64,000 nucleotides of DNA from Patiria miniata (Eukaryota > Echinodermata > Asteroidea > Valvatida > Asterinidae). Location of the stretch: NCBI RefSeq assembly GCF_015706575.1, contig NW_024037070.1:1483874-1547873 (forward strand), read 5' to 3'. A program made the translations under genes and the position numbers. Numbering within the stretch: the first letter of the stretch is position 1; each line of letters begins with the position of its first letter. Of the stretch, positions 11,286 to 21,560 are shown in pieces. The notes beneath the pieces were generated by a model. That model searched no databases, was not told the DNA's origin, and saw only the letters and a program-made list of their open reading frames with translations.

Positions 11286-11749
11286 AATTACTAGAGCACT
11301 AACTTTGTGTACAAAGTAATGCCTGCTGGGCGCATCCATGTTTGTGCACAACCTATGGAGACCTAGAAATTTTGTACAGCTTTTGTACGGCTATTTGGAT
11401 ATCTGCGTTTGTATTCCATACCGGTGCGTTATCCAAGCCAATACGCCCAAAACCAAAACGCACGATCAGCAAATGAGCGTGTCATTTTGCTCTACGCAAA
11501 CAGCGCAACGCGTGCGCGTATTCGCTGCAGATTCTTTTTGCCGTCACGTTTTTTTTTAACAGTCAATGACGCGCTTAAGTTGTTTGCGTATGTTCTACTT
11601 GTGCGTTTCATGTAGAATACACTTTCAAAATTCAATCCATCTAATTTCATTATGTTCTGCAAACATGCACATGAATTCAAAATGTCTGCGCCCAGGACGG
11701 CTTCAAAGCGTCTCCGCGCGCAGAATGACAAGTTAGCGCTCTAGTAATT
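11286..11749. mobile_element. TA-flanked MITE inside the LINE (copy A)
   Basis: The ends are AATTACTAGAGCACTAACTT and its near-perfect inverse, in which 19 of 20 positions match. TA lies at 11284-11285 and 11750-11751, as in Tc1/mariner-type target duplication. The 464-bp interior is CpG-rich (CGCAACGCGTGCGCG near 11506) and has no transposase. LINE RT sequence resumes directly at 11750. The superfamily is inferred from the TA alone. Confidence 0.7.
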
Positions 11750-12206
11750 TATGCGTTCAACTCAGAGGACGGTACCATCAAGTCCCGACATGGCCTTCCT
11801 CTAGAGGTCGTTGAGGAGTTCAAATACCTTGGCGCCCTCATAGGTTCAACTGAGAACGAGATGAGAGTGACGAGAGCTTTAGCGTGGAAGGCCCTTCATG
11901 GTATGAGTTGAGCATGGAGAGCTGGTCTCATTGACGACATCAAGGGACTGTTTGTGGCTACAGTTGAGTCTGTATTTCTGTATGGAGCTGAGATGTGGAC
12001 AATGACAGCCAAGCACGAGAGAGCGCTAGATGGCGTCTACACATGAATGCTATGGATGGCACTTAACGTCAGAAGACCGTGTGCCCAACATCCAGCCACA
12101 TCCAGCGGTACAACATCCTGCAAAGAGTTTCTGCTAAGGTCAGGGAGCAGAGCATGAGGCTGGCAGGCCACTGTGTGCATCATCCAAAATAGCTGCGAGC
12201 CCGCTA
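11750..12206 (+). pseudogene. LINE reverse transcriptase, C-terminal part (copy A)
   Basis: This continues the RT after the MITE: VVEEFKYLGALIGSTENEM, VTRALAWKALHG, then a stop, then LFVATVESVFLYGAEMWTMT (the YGAE-W motif common to RTE/CR1-like RT C-termini), then ALDGVYT followed by TGA where relatives have Arg (CGA-to-TGA). The reading is cut at 12206 by the hAT-like element and picks up again at 13377. Confidence 0.8.
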
Positions 12207-13376
12207 CAGGGCTTGAATTCAACGACGGCCACGACGGCCAGTGCCGTCGTTGCCTTCTTACTGGCCGAGGTGCCCCACAAAAAATCCCTGTCTTCACGGC
12301 CAGTTTTGCCTTGCCCCATAATTACCTTGGCCGTCGTGCCCTTTTTGCAAAAACATCCATCAGCCTATTAAAACCACTACAATCCTTGATTCCAGTTGTT
12401 TTTCCACACATTGACAATGTATTTCGATGCCATGCCAGCCCGATCAGTTGTCTTAAATATCTCGCTGAATCAATCACACACGCGCAGTACGGCCGTGGCC
12501 GGCCGGCCAAACGCCGGCGATTCCCCACTGTACGATGTACATGTACACACACGTACGTACGTACGTACACTGACAACTGAATCTCCAGTTCCTGTATGTG
12601 CCGATACTTCAAGTAGCAACACCCCCGCCGCAAAAATATATATCTGTATTCGTACACACACATACCAGCAGGAGTACGTACGGCAGATCTTACGTGCAGT
12701 CAACTGACTTTCTTTTTCTCGGTGCTTGCATGCGCGGTACAGAACGCATTGATGTTCGTGTACGAGGCAAACGAGCTTGGGCCCGGGCAAAGTCAAAACA
12801 CGCGTGCACATGGCGTTCCGAATTCCGATTGTCAAAAGCGGACATTGTAAATGGCTATCGTGTATTAATTATGTGCCCGATTCCCTAAGAGAACAAAATC
12901 AACTTTTAATACACATTAAGAACATGCAGGTAGGTTAATATAGATAGAGGGAAGGGTTTCGAATTTTGAGGGGAATTTGGAGGGAAAACGACAACGAAAA
13001 AACGCAACACGAAAATAGAGATGGCGATCGCACGTCACCAACCATAAAACTGCTTACAAAAAACGTAATTTCTATCCCCAAAAAGTGTTCAAAATTACAA
13101 AACAGGTGCAATATAAGCTGAGAGAAGTCTGCTTTTGGTTGAAAAGGTTTTTGAATGATAAAAACACCTTTGGCTCAAATTTGATCGAAACTAAAGGGGG
13201 ACCCTAAACTACATGATCGCCGATATAAATTCGCATTTTTTTTAGCCGGCCTCTGTGCCCCTTCAGATATTAGTTTGGCCTTGGTGCCCTCCCAACTGGC
13301 CTTGGTGCCCTCTATAATTTTGCTCCATTCAAGGCCAAAGTGGCCTTGCCCTAAAAATTCCCAAATTCAAGGCCTG
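12207..13376. mobile_element. Non-autonomous hAT-like element, about 1.17 kb (copy A)
   Basis: The left end CAGGGCTTGAATT and right end (inverted) CAGGCCTTGAATT are of hAT style. CCGCTA occurs immediately before (12201-12206) and after (13377-13382), a partly decayed target duplication (hAT normally gives 8 bp). GCC-rich motifs such as GCCTTGGTGCCCT repeat near the right end, and (ACGT)n lies at 12552-12570. No transposase is readable. A right-end fragment of the same family lies at 15590-15635. Confidence 0.7.
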
Positions 13377-13486
13377 CCGCTAGTACTGTGGGAACCTGTC
13401 GGAGCTAGGAGAAGGGGCAGATGACTATGGTTCGTCAACCAGTTGAAGAGGGACACAGTCAGGGGTGTGATTGGACAAAAATGAAA
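13377..13486 (+). pseudogene. LINE C-terminal tail after the hAT-like insertion (copy A)
   Basis: The reading LVLWEPVGARRRGR then TGA then LWFVNQLKRDTVRG is the C-terminal tail typical of this LINE family, here separated from its RT by the 1.17-kb insertion. The TGA again fits CGA decay. Confidence 0.65.
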
Positions 13487-13502
13487 AATCCACGAACTTC
13501 GG

Positions 13503-13625
13503 TTGACATGTATACATGTACATGTATTATTGTACATGTACATGTATAATTGTACATTTACTTGTATAGATGTACATGTATACATGTACATGCACGTATG
13601 TCCGTATATATGGCATGTACATTTT
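13503..13625. repeat. ACATGTACATGT-type simple repeat (copy A)
   Basis: A run of imperfect self-complementary TGTACATGTA units, which can fold on itself. It follows the LINE 3' end and is non-coding. Confidence 0.85.
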
Positions 13626-15128
13626 AAGAACTGTATTTCTGAAATGTTTGCAAATTTTGTCGCTTCAGTAAAGAAAACAAATGGGGGGAAAATGAGGAAA
13701 AAATGTCTGGTCATTTAATAATATAATCCATACGTGATTGATTCAATAATGTCTTTGTCGGTGTGTGATGTTATTACTTTCGCATGTTTGCAGAGAGAAA
13801 GAAACGATTCACAGAAAAAATATGAACGGTGCTTAAAAGTTACTAATTTTTACTAATCTTACTTTAAACTCCCAGGCTTCCAAAACATTTTTGAAATTTT
13901 GTGTTGGTGGTGGCTATTTTTCAAAGCACTACTGCAGCTCAAACTGATTTCCATCCACAGTGACACCTTATTACCAGTTCTTCCAACCATACTCTTAAAT
14001 TCCTTGAGAAAATCTTGCTTTGCTGATGGGTCTCATCACGGCAATATTGACATGTGTTTGCTAATTGCTAGCTCACGATCATCACTGCACAGTACATGCA
14101 AAATACACACACATCCACACGCAATATACAAACACGAGGTGCAAATGGTTGCAAAAATATGGGTGGAAGCCGTGCACAGGACTGTGAGCTTGTAGTTTCG
14201 TTCAATTTGGATGAAATTGGGGCACTTAAAGTGCTCTATTTTGCAATGGAGTGTAGGCATCGTTTTTCAAAATGGCGATGGGCTTCAGGACTATTTTCAG
14301 GGGTGATCATCTTCGGATGGAAATTTCTCCTCAAAGTTATTAGTTGACCCCCCGAAAATTGAAAAGATAATGAAAGCTGATGAAATAAGCTTGGATTTGA
14401 TGTGCGTCTCGAACACCTTGGATAGTTGTGAGTATTTTTCCCGAATTTTTGACTTGGGAGCATTTACCATTGGGGTCTATGGAAGTTTATTTACTGGTCT
14501 GTAACCAAATGGTGCAAGCCCACTGAAAATTATTCTTAGTCTGGTCCTCAAGTACTCCACTCTGCACACTGCATTGATGTCTTTCAGGTTCTTGACCGCA
14601 CTGCATTAGACTTGTGTCACCAGTCCATCCATTATCGTAAATTAGGTCCTATATTTATCCCAGAAGTTTTCAGGCGATATTACGGAACAGAAAACGTTGC
14701 AAATCCGGAATCTGCATAAAATTCTGCAGACATTAGACTGAAATAAATGAGTGATTTCGCTGCGGTAAAAACGCATTTTGTACGGTTGTTAGCAACCCGA
14801 AAAACCGCAGCGACCGGATCGGTCAAAATGTGGCAATCTATTCTAGAAGCTCCCTTACTTTGTCACAATCTGAGGCATTCTGGAAAAATCAGACAGGAGT
14901 TAAGGCAGAGGTCAATTAAAGGTTTGGAGGGTATTAAGGAAGGTGAATAACATTTTTCTCAAAATACTGTTTTTAGCACTTTTCAACTTTTCCAAAAAAA
15001 TTGAACTCTCAATACTGTGTATGAGAGTCCCAAACTTAACTCCCTAAGGGGGTGGCAAAATCGTATCAAAATTGGAGGAATCCTCCAATTTTACTACGGC
15101 CTGATATCATCCAAACGTTTGTGCTCAC
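13626..15128. other. No gene recognised
   Basis: AT-rich sequence. Short ORFs at 13899-14195 and 14747-14950 show no domain, coding bias or splice context that I can defend. It may be intron sequence of the gene containing the exon at 15129-15305. Confidence 0.5.
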
Positions 15129-15305
15129 CTGTGCTTGTTGTTTCTGTCTTCTGAGGGCAGTGTTCAATCTGTCAGCCTCTTTAGCCGCTTTTAGTGTTTC
15201 ATTCTCTTCAGCTTGTTTACTGTTATGCTCAGCTTGTAAAGTAGCTTTCAGCTGATGTTTCTCTGCTTCAGCTGCTGCAAGAGCTGCCTGTAATCCAGCT
15301 AATCT
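15129..15305 (-). CDS. Internal exon encoding coiled coil (host gene, copy A)
   Basis: On the minus strand a TTTTTCTTTCTAAAG acceptor precedes a 177-bp open segment (59 codons, phase 0) ending in CACAG before a GTGAGC donor. The product is strongly helical with heptad spacing: RLAGLQAALAAAEAEKHQLK, then QAEHNSKQAEENETLKAAKE, then ADRLNTALRRQKQQAQ. This is a coiled-coil segment rich in Ala, Glu, Gln and Lys. The parent protein is not recognised. No flanking exons were found, and the rest of the gene may lie outside the window. In copy B a 2-bp insertion breaks this frame. Confidence 0.7.
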
Positions 15306-15589
15306 CTTTAGAAAGAAAAATAATAGCTTCCAGTCTCATAACAACATGATTTTGAATCTTTGTAAAGGAACTTATTTTTCTCTAATTCATGCTAGTGTGC
15401 AATTTGGTAAAATGTTGACATTTTCAAAGGTTTTGAAATTTGATTTCATATCTAATTTTGTTTGATATTGTCTGCGGATGCATTTGGATGCCTATGCCTA
15501 TGCCAAAATGAATGGAACTACATGTAATAATATTATTATTTGTGCAACAATTGTCTAGATAGGTACGGAATAATGGATTAATTATGGAA

Positions 15590-15635
15590 CAAGGCCAAAG
15601 TGGCCTTGCCCCAAAAATTACCAAATTCAAGACCA
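15590..15635. repeat. Right-end fragment of the hAT-like family (copy A)
   Basis: ACAAGGCCAAAGTGGCCTTG followed by CCCCAAAAATTACCAAATTC closely matches the right end of the element at 12207-13376. A short palindrome (GGCCAAAGTGGCC) is included. Only the end is present. Confidence 0.65.
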
Positions 15636-15889
15636 AAAGATGTAGACGAATTCATTAGTATGACATACTATGAGAAATCAGGTTAAAAGGCAGACAGTTG
15701 CAGTGCGACTGCGTAAGCTCAGGGCTGAGCTTAAAACGCAGTTGGACAAGAAACATGTAGAACTACTAGCTACGGCAGCAGAAAATTGCAAAACCGAAGA
15801 GCTCTTCAGGATAAAAGCGTGACATGTGACTAACCAAACCTAAAATGCCAACCTGTGCCCACCAAAAGGCCTGTAATAGGAGAGCTACA

Positions 15890-16450
15890 GAATGAAGATG
15901 ACCTTGGCATCAAAATTAAGTATAGGATCCGACAGGAGTAAAGCACCTCGCTATGCAGATGCACGCATCCCCAGACGGCGCCATGAAGGTGTACGTAATC
16001 CTCTACAAAGATTAGCTGGTAATCTTCTGCACATCCAAAGATTGCCTACAAAAATTTGTCAGCACATTGAAGGCCACGTTCATGTGCTTTTGGGTGTTTA
16101 TTGCACGCGATAAAACTGAAATGATGTGCTTTGGGTTTGCCACTGTGGAATTGAACAAAGTGTCTTTAACAATGCTGAAGGATAAAAAAGTCGTTCAAAT
16201 AACTTGGGCCACAAACAGCGACCTCAAAATTGACACAATAGAACAAAAATATTGGGAGCACCTGGGAAAGCTGGTCCTGTCTAAACACATATTTGTGGAC
16301 GAGGAAGTCCTACTCTTTAACCGAGTCAGAATTCTCGAGTTGATGGTGCCAGCCAGGCAAACATATGCAATGCAGGCGCACCTACTGACAGCTAAAAGAA
16401 AATTCCCGAATCGACTCAATATGGACTTGATTCCTCAAAACAATGATTAA
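15890..16450 (+). pseudogene. RTE-like LINE reverse transcriptase C-terminal fragment (copy A)
   Basis: The reading begins LGIKIKYRIRQE, a stop follows, and shifted frames then give RYADARIP where relatives have a YADD-like motif. KTEMMCFGF follows (the K-T-E-M motif after the palm). An open stretch to 16447 ends with LVLSKHIFVDEEVLLFNRVR, VPARQTYAMQAHLLT, which resembles the V-L-P-A-x-T-Y region of RTE-type RTs. Similarity is weak, so the class is tentative. Copy B differs by 1 bp near 16100 and has a longer open frame. Confidence 0.45.
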
Positions 16451-16722
16451 AGGCAGCTACACCCAACGGAATGACGACATTGACGATGCTGACTGAGACT
16501 GGGCTTTCAAGTTCAGTAATGCAAAGATCCTCTAGCTGACGCGCACAAGTAGTATAGCATCATTCTGCTAAAAGCACCTGCCGCCAGAATGATGAACTGC
16601 AAAAGATGCTATGCTTTGCTCAACCGCGTAGTGGTCAAGTGGCGCACTGGACACACCTAATTGAAAATGCCTAAGGCCAAACAAAACAAATGGTGTGTTT
16701 ACGGTACGGCCAAAAAAAAAAA

Positions 16723-17019
16723 GTCTCCGGTTTCTGGTATGCGCGCGCGTCGATGTAGCCACGCGCGTCGGCAAAATGAAAAGTTTTTTTTCAATGAAAG
16801 ATGATGTCTCAAAACCGCCAAACTCACTGGTTTGACTGGAATCCTGCTGCTGCACAATTTTAACGTGTTTTTAGATGGGGTTATGATGACAATAAGCTTT
16901 ATGTGGCCTCTCTGGACTCCCATATATTTGCACTAAGTTTAGTCGGGCCCATTTGCAGTCATCAGCCGACATTTGAAGCAAGCACTTTTTCGGCAAGCTC
17001 CATACCAGAAACCGGAGAC
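16723..17019. mobile_element. Short MITE with GTCTCCGGTTTCTGGTATG ends, copy 2
   Basis: Both ends are intact here: GTCTCCGGTTTCTGGTATG on the left and its exact inverse at 17001-17019, with A runs outside the left end and T runs outside the right. The interior matches 3647-3984 with an internal deletion. It is non-coding. Confidence 0.8.
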
Positions 17020-17711
17020 TTTTTTTGGGGCTTAACCCGACCGACCTGGAATTTTTTCGGCCAAATTGCCGACCTCAAACTTTTTATTGCCATTTTGAAG
17101 GTTGATATTGATCATTTTTAATTAACAAATTTCAAAAATGTCAAGTACTTTTAAGTATTTGCCACGAACATAGACCATTTTCCACAGTTGAAACTGACCA
17201 TGATTTGACACAAACATACCTGTGTTAAACGTGCGAAAATCGCGACGATCTCAAAACTTGAATTCTCAAACAACATGAAGTACGATTATTTTGCACAAAC
17301 GCATCGGGGTGAACTCGTGCGCCTGGCCGACGGACGGCAGGGTTCTCCCCATGTACAAACGTGCGTACTGCGAATCGGCGCGACAAAAATGCCCATCACA
17401 TTTTTCAGCTCCTGATACGCACAATATAATTATTATTCACGCCATTAAAATGCACAATATAATCGTTACATACGCCATTATTTCATCTTGACATGCAATA
17501 CCTTGACAAAAATCCTGTTTTTCTGATGCATGTGGAATGTGTGATCAAAATGCACACGATGACGGGTTCTGTCGACTGCCAGCTGACAGGAATGCAGCGC
17601 ATACAGCATGGTGCACTGGTTCCCTTCGCGTGCTAACGGAATCGTACTATAATGAAGGCCTGGAAACTAGTGACAACTGCCTATACAAACGTCGTACTAC
17701 GATGATGTTTG
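17020..17711. other. No gene recognised
   Basis: Sequence between the MITE and the gap. It is CpG-containing but without a supported ORF. Confidence 0.5.
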
Positions 17712-18211
17712 NNNNNNNNNNNNNNNNNNNNNNNNNNNNNNNNNNNNNNNNNNNNNNNNNNNNNNNNNNNNNNNNNNNNNNNNNNNNNNNNNNNNNNNNN
17801 NNNNNNNNNNNNNNNNNNNNNNNNNNNNNNNNNNNNNNNNNNNNNNNNNNNNNNNNNNNNNNNNNNNNNNNNNNNNNNNNNNNNNNNNNNNNNNNNNNNN
17901 NNNNNNNNNNNNNNNNNNNNNNNNNNNNNNNNNNNNNNNNNNNNNNNNNNNNNNNNNNNNNNNNNNNNNNNNNNNNNNNNNNNNNNNNNNNNNNNNNNNN
18001 NNNNNNNNNNNNNNNNNNNNNNNNNNNNNNNNNNNNNNNNNNNNNNNNNNNNNNNNNNNNNNNNNNNNNNNNNNNNNNNNNNNNNNNNNNNNNNNNNNNN
18101 NNNNNNNNNNNNNNNNNNNNNNNNNNNNNNNNNNNNNNNNNNNNNNNNNNNNNNNNNNNNNNNNNNNNNNNNNNNNNNNNNNNNNNNNNNNNNNNNNNNN
18201 NNNNNNNNNNN
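17712..18211. other. Assembly gap, 500 N
   Basis: Exactly 500 unknown bases, the same length as the gap at 55172-55671, so the size is a placeholder. Any ORF crossing it is meaningless. Confidence 1.
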
Positions 18212-18296
18212 ACCATGTACGAAGCCTAAGCACAAAAAAAGAAAATACACAATGTAAGTGAATGTCCTGAAGAGATAGAGGAATTCTCGTTGATGT

Positions 18297-18749
18297 GTGG
18301 AGAGCGGCATGACCAAAGATGAATGGACACTCGCCTTAGAGACAGAAGGTACAAGAGTGACCTACAAGCTAGACACGGGTGCACAAGCAAACCTACTACC
18401 CGAGAAGCTGTATAAACAAATGAAACCCAAACCGAAGTTGCACACTGCAAGAGTGAAAGCCACAGGATACTCTGGTGTGGACATTCCCATCACAGGCAAA
18501 TGCATGGTGAAGGTGCAACATAAAAGTGAGACACACTTCATCGCATTCCTCATCACACCAGGTAACTTTCAGCCAATATTAGGCTTAAAGGCATGTGAAA
18601 AGATGAACCTTTTCAAACGGGTTCTCAACATCAACCAAAATCCTTCGGTGACAGATGAGTTTCCAGATGTATTTACAGGATTGGGATGCTTGCCTGGACA
18701 ACATCACATAACTATCAGTGATGATGTTGTGCCAGTACAGCACGTTTGA
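18297..18749 (+). pseudogene. Ty3/gypsy protease and RT N-terminus
   Basis: A retropepsin-like segment reads YKLDTGAQANLLP (active-site Asp-Thr-Gly at 18372-18380), followed by ARVKATGYSG and FLITPGNFQPILGLKACEKM (the I-L-G-L box). It then runs into the RT lead-in DEFPDVFTGLGCLPGQHHI. The frame stops at 18747-18749, where the polyprotein should continue. The 5' LTR and Gag would lie in or beyond the gap. Confidence 0.85.
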
Positions 18750-19411
18750 AGAAAAGTAAAGGAAGTTTTCTGCAGGTGTGCCCACTCCAAGACAAGCTAA
18801 AAGAGGAGCTGAAGAGAATGGAACAACTGGAGAGTAATCACAAAAGTATAGAAGGGCAGGTTGGGTTTCTTCCCTGTGCATTGTCGACAAGAAAAACGGC
18901 AAGCTCAGAGTATGTCTCAATCTGAGAGATCTGAACAGAGCCATCAAAAGAGCTCACTACAAATTGCCATCTCGTGCAGAGATTATGTCACATTTTGCCG
19001 GCGGAAAATTCTTCAGTAAATTAGATGCGTCTAGTGGATTCTGGCAAATTCAGCTGGATGATGCCAGTTCTTGGTTGTGTACATTCATCACACCGTTTGA
19101 CAGATACAGATTTCTGCGTCTTTCCTTTGATATTACAAGTGCCCAGAGGTGTATCACAAGATCATTCATGACCTCTTTTCCGAAGTACCAGGAGTGAACA
19201 CGATGATGGATGGCATCATTGTGTGGGGTTCAACCAGAGAGGAACATGATCGATGTCTCCAGCAAGTACTCGATATTGCTAAGCAGAACAATCTGAAACT
19301 CAACAGTGAAATATGTGAGTTTGGAGTCAGCAGTTTGACATTCACAGGAGATGTCATCAGCGACCAAGGAGTCCAGCCAGATCCGAAAAAAAAGTCTCAG
19401 CCATTCACAAC
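18750..19411 (+). pseudogene. Ty3/gypsy reverse transcriptase, inactivated
   Basis: RT motifs appear across at least two frames: LCIVDKKNGKLRVCLNLRDLN, KLPSRAEIMSHFAGGKFFSK, LDASSGFWQIQLD (first catalytic Asp), a frameshift near 19190, then VNTMMDGIIVWGSTREEHD. The second Asp of the catalytic pair (M-D-D in relatives) is Gly at 19212-19214. Further landmarks are EFGVSSLTFTGDVISDQG. The frameshifts and the lost Asp make it a dead copy. Confidence 0.88.
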
Positions 19412-20338
19412 ATGGAGAGACCACAAAACAAGACCGATGTTCAACGGTTCCTGGGCATGATAAACTACATGGGTAAATTCATCCCAGACCTGTCTACCAA
19501 ATCGGAGCCACTCAGAGTTCTACTTGACAAATATAACCTCTTCACATGGCAAAATGCACAAGAAAAAGCATGGACACAACTTAAGCATGATCTGACCACA
19601 GAGCCATTGCTAGAGTTCTATGACCCGACAAAGCCAACAAAGCTATCAGCCGATGCATCACGCAATGGTCTTGGTGCAGTTCTACTACAGCAGTATGACG
19701 ACGCATGGGCACCAGTTGCATATGCCTCAAGAGCAATGACTGATGCAGAGACACACCATGCCCAGATAGAAATAGAGCTGTTCGCAATAACGTATGCATG
19801 TGAAAGATTTCACCAGCACATCTACGGGCAACAGGTGGAAGTGGAAACAGACCATAAACCACTCATTCCACTGTTCACTAAACCACTGTGCAACTGCCCA
19901 TTGAGAGTACAGCAACTACTAATCAGAGTCCAGCGATATGAGTGTCCTTCACTCCAGGCAAGTTCATGTACACTGCAGACACACTGTCTAGGGCTGCAGA
20001 CCCTACTGAAGAGAAAAACAGCCATAGAGTTGAGGACATCCATGTATATGTTGACACAGTGCTGAAATCCATGCCAGTTTCATCCAACAAAAAGCAGAAA
20101 TAAGAGAAACACAACGAGATGAAACTCTACAGACCTTGAGAAGAGTAACACATGAAGGTTGGCCAGACATCAAAAGCCAATGCCCAGCTAGCATACATGA
20201 CTACTGGAATGTGCGCAGTGAATTATCAGAAGCTGATGGCATGTTGTTCAAAGGGACAAATATCATAATCCCTTTATTACTGCGCAAAAAATACATGAAG
20301 GTCACCTCGGCATTGAAAAATGCAGAGCCAGGGATGTC
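19412..20338 (+). pseudogene. Ty3/gypsy RNase H and integrase zinc-binding lead
   Basis: TDVQRFLGMINYMGKFIPDL connects RT to RNase H. The RNase H domain shows LSADASRNGLGAVLLQQ (first Asp), AQIEIELFAITYACERFHQH (the Glu region) and VETDHKPLIPLFTK. The frame ends at 20063-20065 after a shift near 19950. The integrase lead GHLGIEKCRARDV follows near 20300, so part of the HHCC finger is readable. Confidence 0.85.
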
Positions 20339-21115
20339 ATGTATTGGCCTCGCATAAAACAAGATGTGAACAATATGGTGAAGAACTGCAACGCATGTCT
20401 GACATATCAGAAAAATACACCGGCAGAAAAACTCCAGCCTCATCCAGTTCCCAATCGTGCATGGGAAAAAGTAGGTGCAGATTTCACAGTGGACTATTTC
20501 TCACAGTTCATCGAAGTCTGCACACTGAGTACCACAACCAGTAGAACTGTCATAAAGAATATGAAGTCAGTGTTCTCTCGACAAGGAACTCCCTGTGAAG
20601 TATTTACTGACAACGGCCCACAGTTCGGAAGTGCTGAATTCAAACGCTTTACTGCAGATTGGGATTTCGTTCATTCTACATCCAGTCCACAATACCCTCA
20701 GTCCAATGGACTTGCAGGGTCTGCTGTGAAAATCATCAAGAACATGATTCGGAAGGCAGCATGCAGTGGCCAAGATATCTACAAGGCACTCCAAATCAAT
20801 CGAAGCAGCCCACTTGAGTGTGGAAAATCCCCAGCTGAGTTGTTGTATAACCAACGCATCCGAACCAATCTGCCTATTGCAGATAGTTTGTTGGAATTTC
20901 AGCATCTTGACACTCAAGCCTTCAGGAGGAGAAAGATGGAACAAAAGAGCAAGCAGAGTATGCAGCACCAAAAGCAGACTGGAGCACATGCCCTACCCCA
21001 GCTTCAGACAGGTGACACAGTCCGACTACTAGACATGGAGAGCTCCACTTGGTCTAAAGATGGAGTGGTGATAGCAACCCTTCCCAATCAATCCTACATG
21101 GTTCAGACAAATTAA
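20339..21115 (+). pseudogene. Ty3/gypsy integrase, inactivated
   Basis: WPRIKQDVNNMVKNCNACLT holds the two Cys of the zinc finger. The catalytic core has GADFTVDYFS (first Asp, shortened), FTDNGPQFGSAEFKRF (second Asp, 20609-20611) and YPQSNGLAGSAVKIIKNM. In the last the catalytic Glu is Gly at 20717-20719, a GAG-to-GGG type change. DTVRLLD near 21015 marks the C-terminal SH3-like part. A 1-base shift near 21113 separates it from the tail ORF. Confidence 0.88.
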
Positions 21116-21143
21116 CACCGGTACACTCCGCAGGAATAGACAA

Positions 21144-21560
21144 ATGCTAAGGAAGACAACTGTCAATCAACAGGGGCAAGAATCTAGTCATTCTCCATTG
21201 GATACACCATCAGTAGAACAGGCCCCATCAACCAGTACCTCAATGCCAGAAGCATTCAGCACACCCAGTGTGAGCATAACTCCAGCCAGTATGCCTACTC
21301 CAGCCAGTATGCCTGCTCCAGCTAGTATGCCTGCTCCAGCCAGTATGCCTGCTCCAGCCAGTATGCCTGCTCCAGCCAGTATGCCTGCTCCAGCTAGTAT
21401 GCCTGCTCCAGCCAGTATGCCTGCTCCAGCCAGTATGCCTGCTCCAGCTAGTATGCCTGCTCCAGCCAGTATGCCTACTCCAGCTCAAAGCAACATGGAA
21501 CTCCTGAAAATGACTCGAAGTGACCGTGTTGTTAAGCCACCAGACAAACTGAACTTGTGA
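21144..21560 (+). pseudogene. Gypsy polyprotein C-terminal tail with PASMPA repeats
   Basis: This is the continuation of the integrase in another frame: NRQMLRKTTVNQQ, a Ser/Thr/Pro-rich segment, then eleven 18-bp units (21282-21479) encoding Pro-Ala-Ser-Met-Pro-Ala/Thr, and a basic end TRSDRVVKPPDKLNL. Tails with Pro-rich low complexity and an R-x-x-R-x-x-K-P-P-x-x-L end are common in gypsy elements of this type. It is probably unstructured. Confidence 0.75.
21282..21479 (+). repeat. Minisatellite, 11 units of 18 bp
   Basis: Unit CCAGCCAGTATGCCTGCT with C/T and A/G variants (CCAGCTAGT, CCTACT). All units keep frame, so length changes would be tolerated by the encoded tail. Confidence 0.95.

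Larger units (their letters stand above)
9156..13486 (+). mobile_element. APE-type non-LTR retrotransposon (LINE), broken by two nested insertions (copy A)
   Basis: The endonuclease end (from 9384), the linker, the reverse transcriptase (10370-11285, 11750-12190) and a C-terminal tail (13377-13486) can be followed in one direction. The element is interrupted by a TA-flanked MITE at 11286-11749 and by a hAT-like element at 12207-13376. Several internal stops look like CGA-to-TGA changes. The 5' part of the endonuclease and ORF1 are missing. The clade (CR1, RTE or other) is not decided by reading alone. Confidence 0.8.
1..17709. repeat. Large direct duplication, copy A
   Basis: This stretch recurs in the same orientation at 36473-54174. 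The offset drifts only from 36472 to about 36462 and back to 36465, so the copies differ by small indels (for example 2 bp near 1047, 1 bp near 3631 and 4437, 2 bp near 8158, 1 bp near 9175 and 10790, 2 bp near 15192) and a few substitutions. The left limit is cut by the window start. The right limit is two bases before the 500-N gap. This may be an allelic contig scaffolded beside its partner or a recent segmental duplication. Confidence 0.97.

Noticed and set aside
12322..12835. Long opposite-strand ORFs over the hAT-like element
   Set aside because: They cross simple ACGT and GTAC repeats and lack any domain; no transposase motif is visible.
17537..18316. Long ORFs across 17537-18316 and 55030-55836 on both strands
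   Set aside because: They are produced by reading through 500 N. Only the real-sequence part at 54976-55171 carries a recognisable protein.
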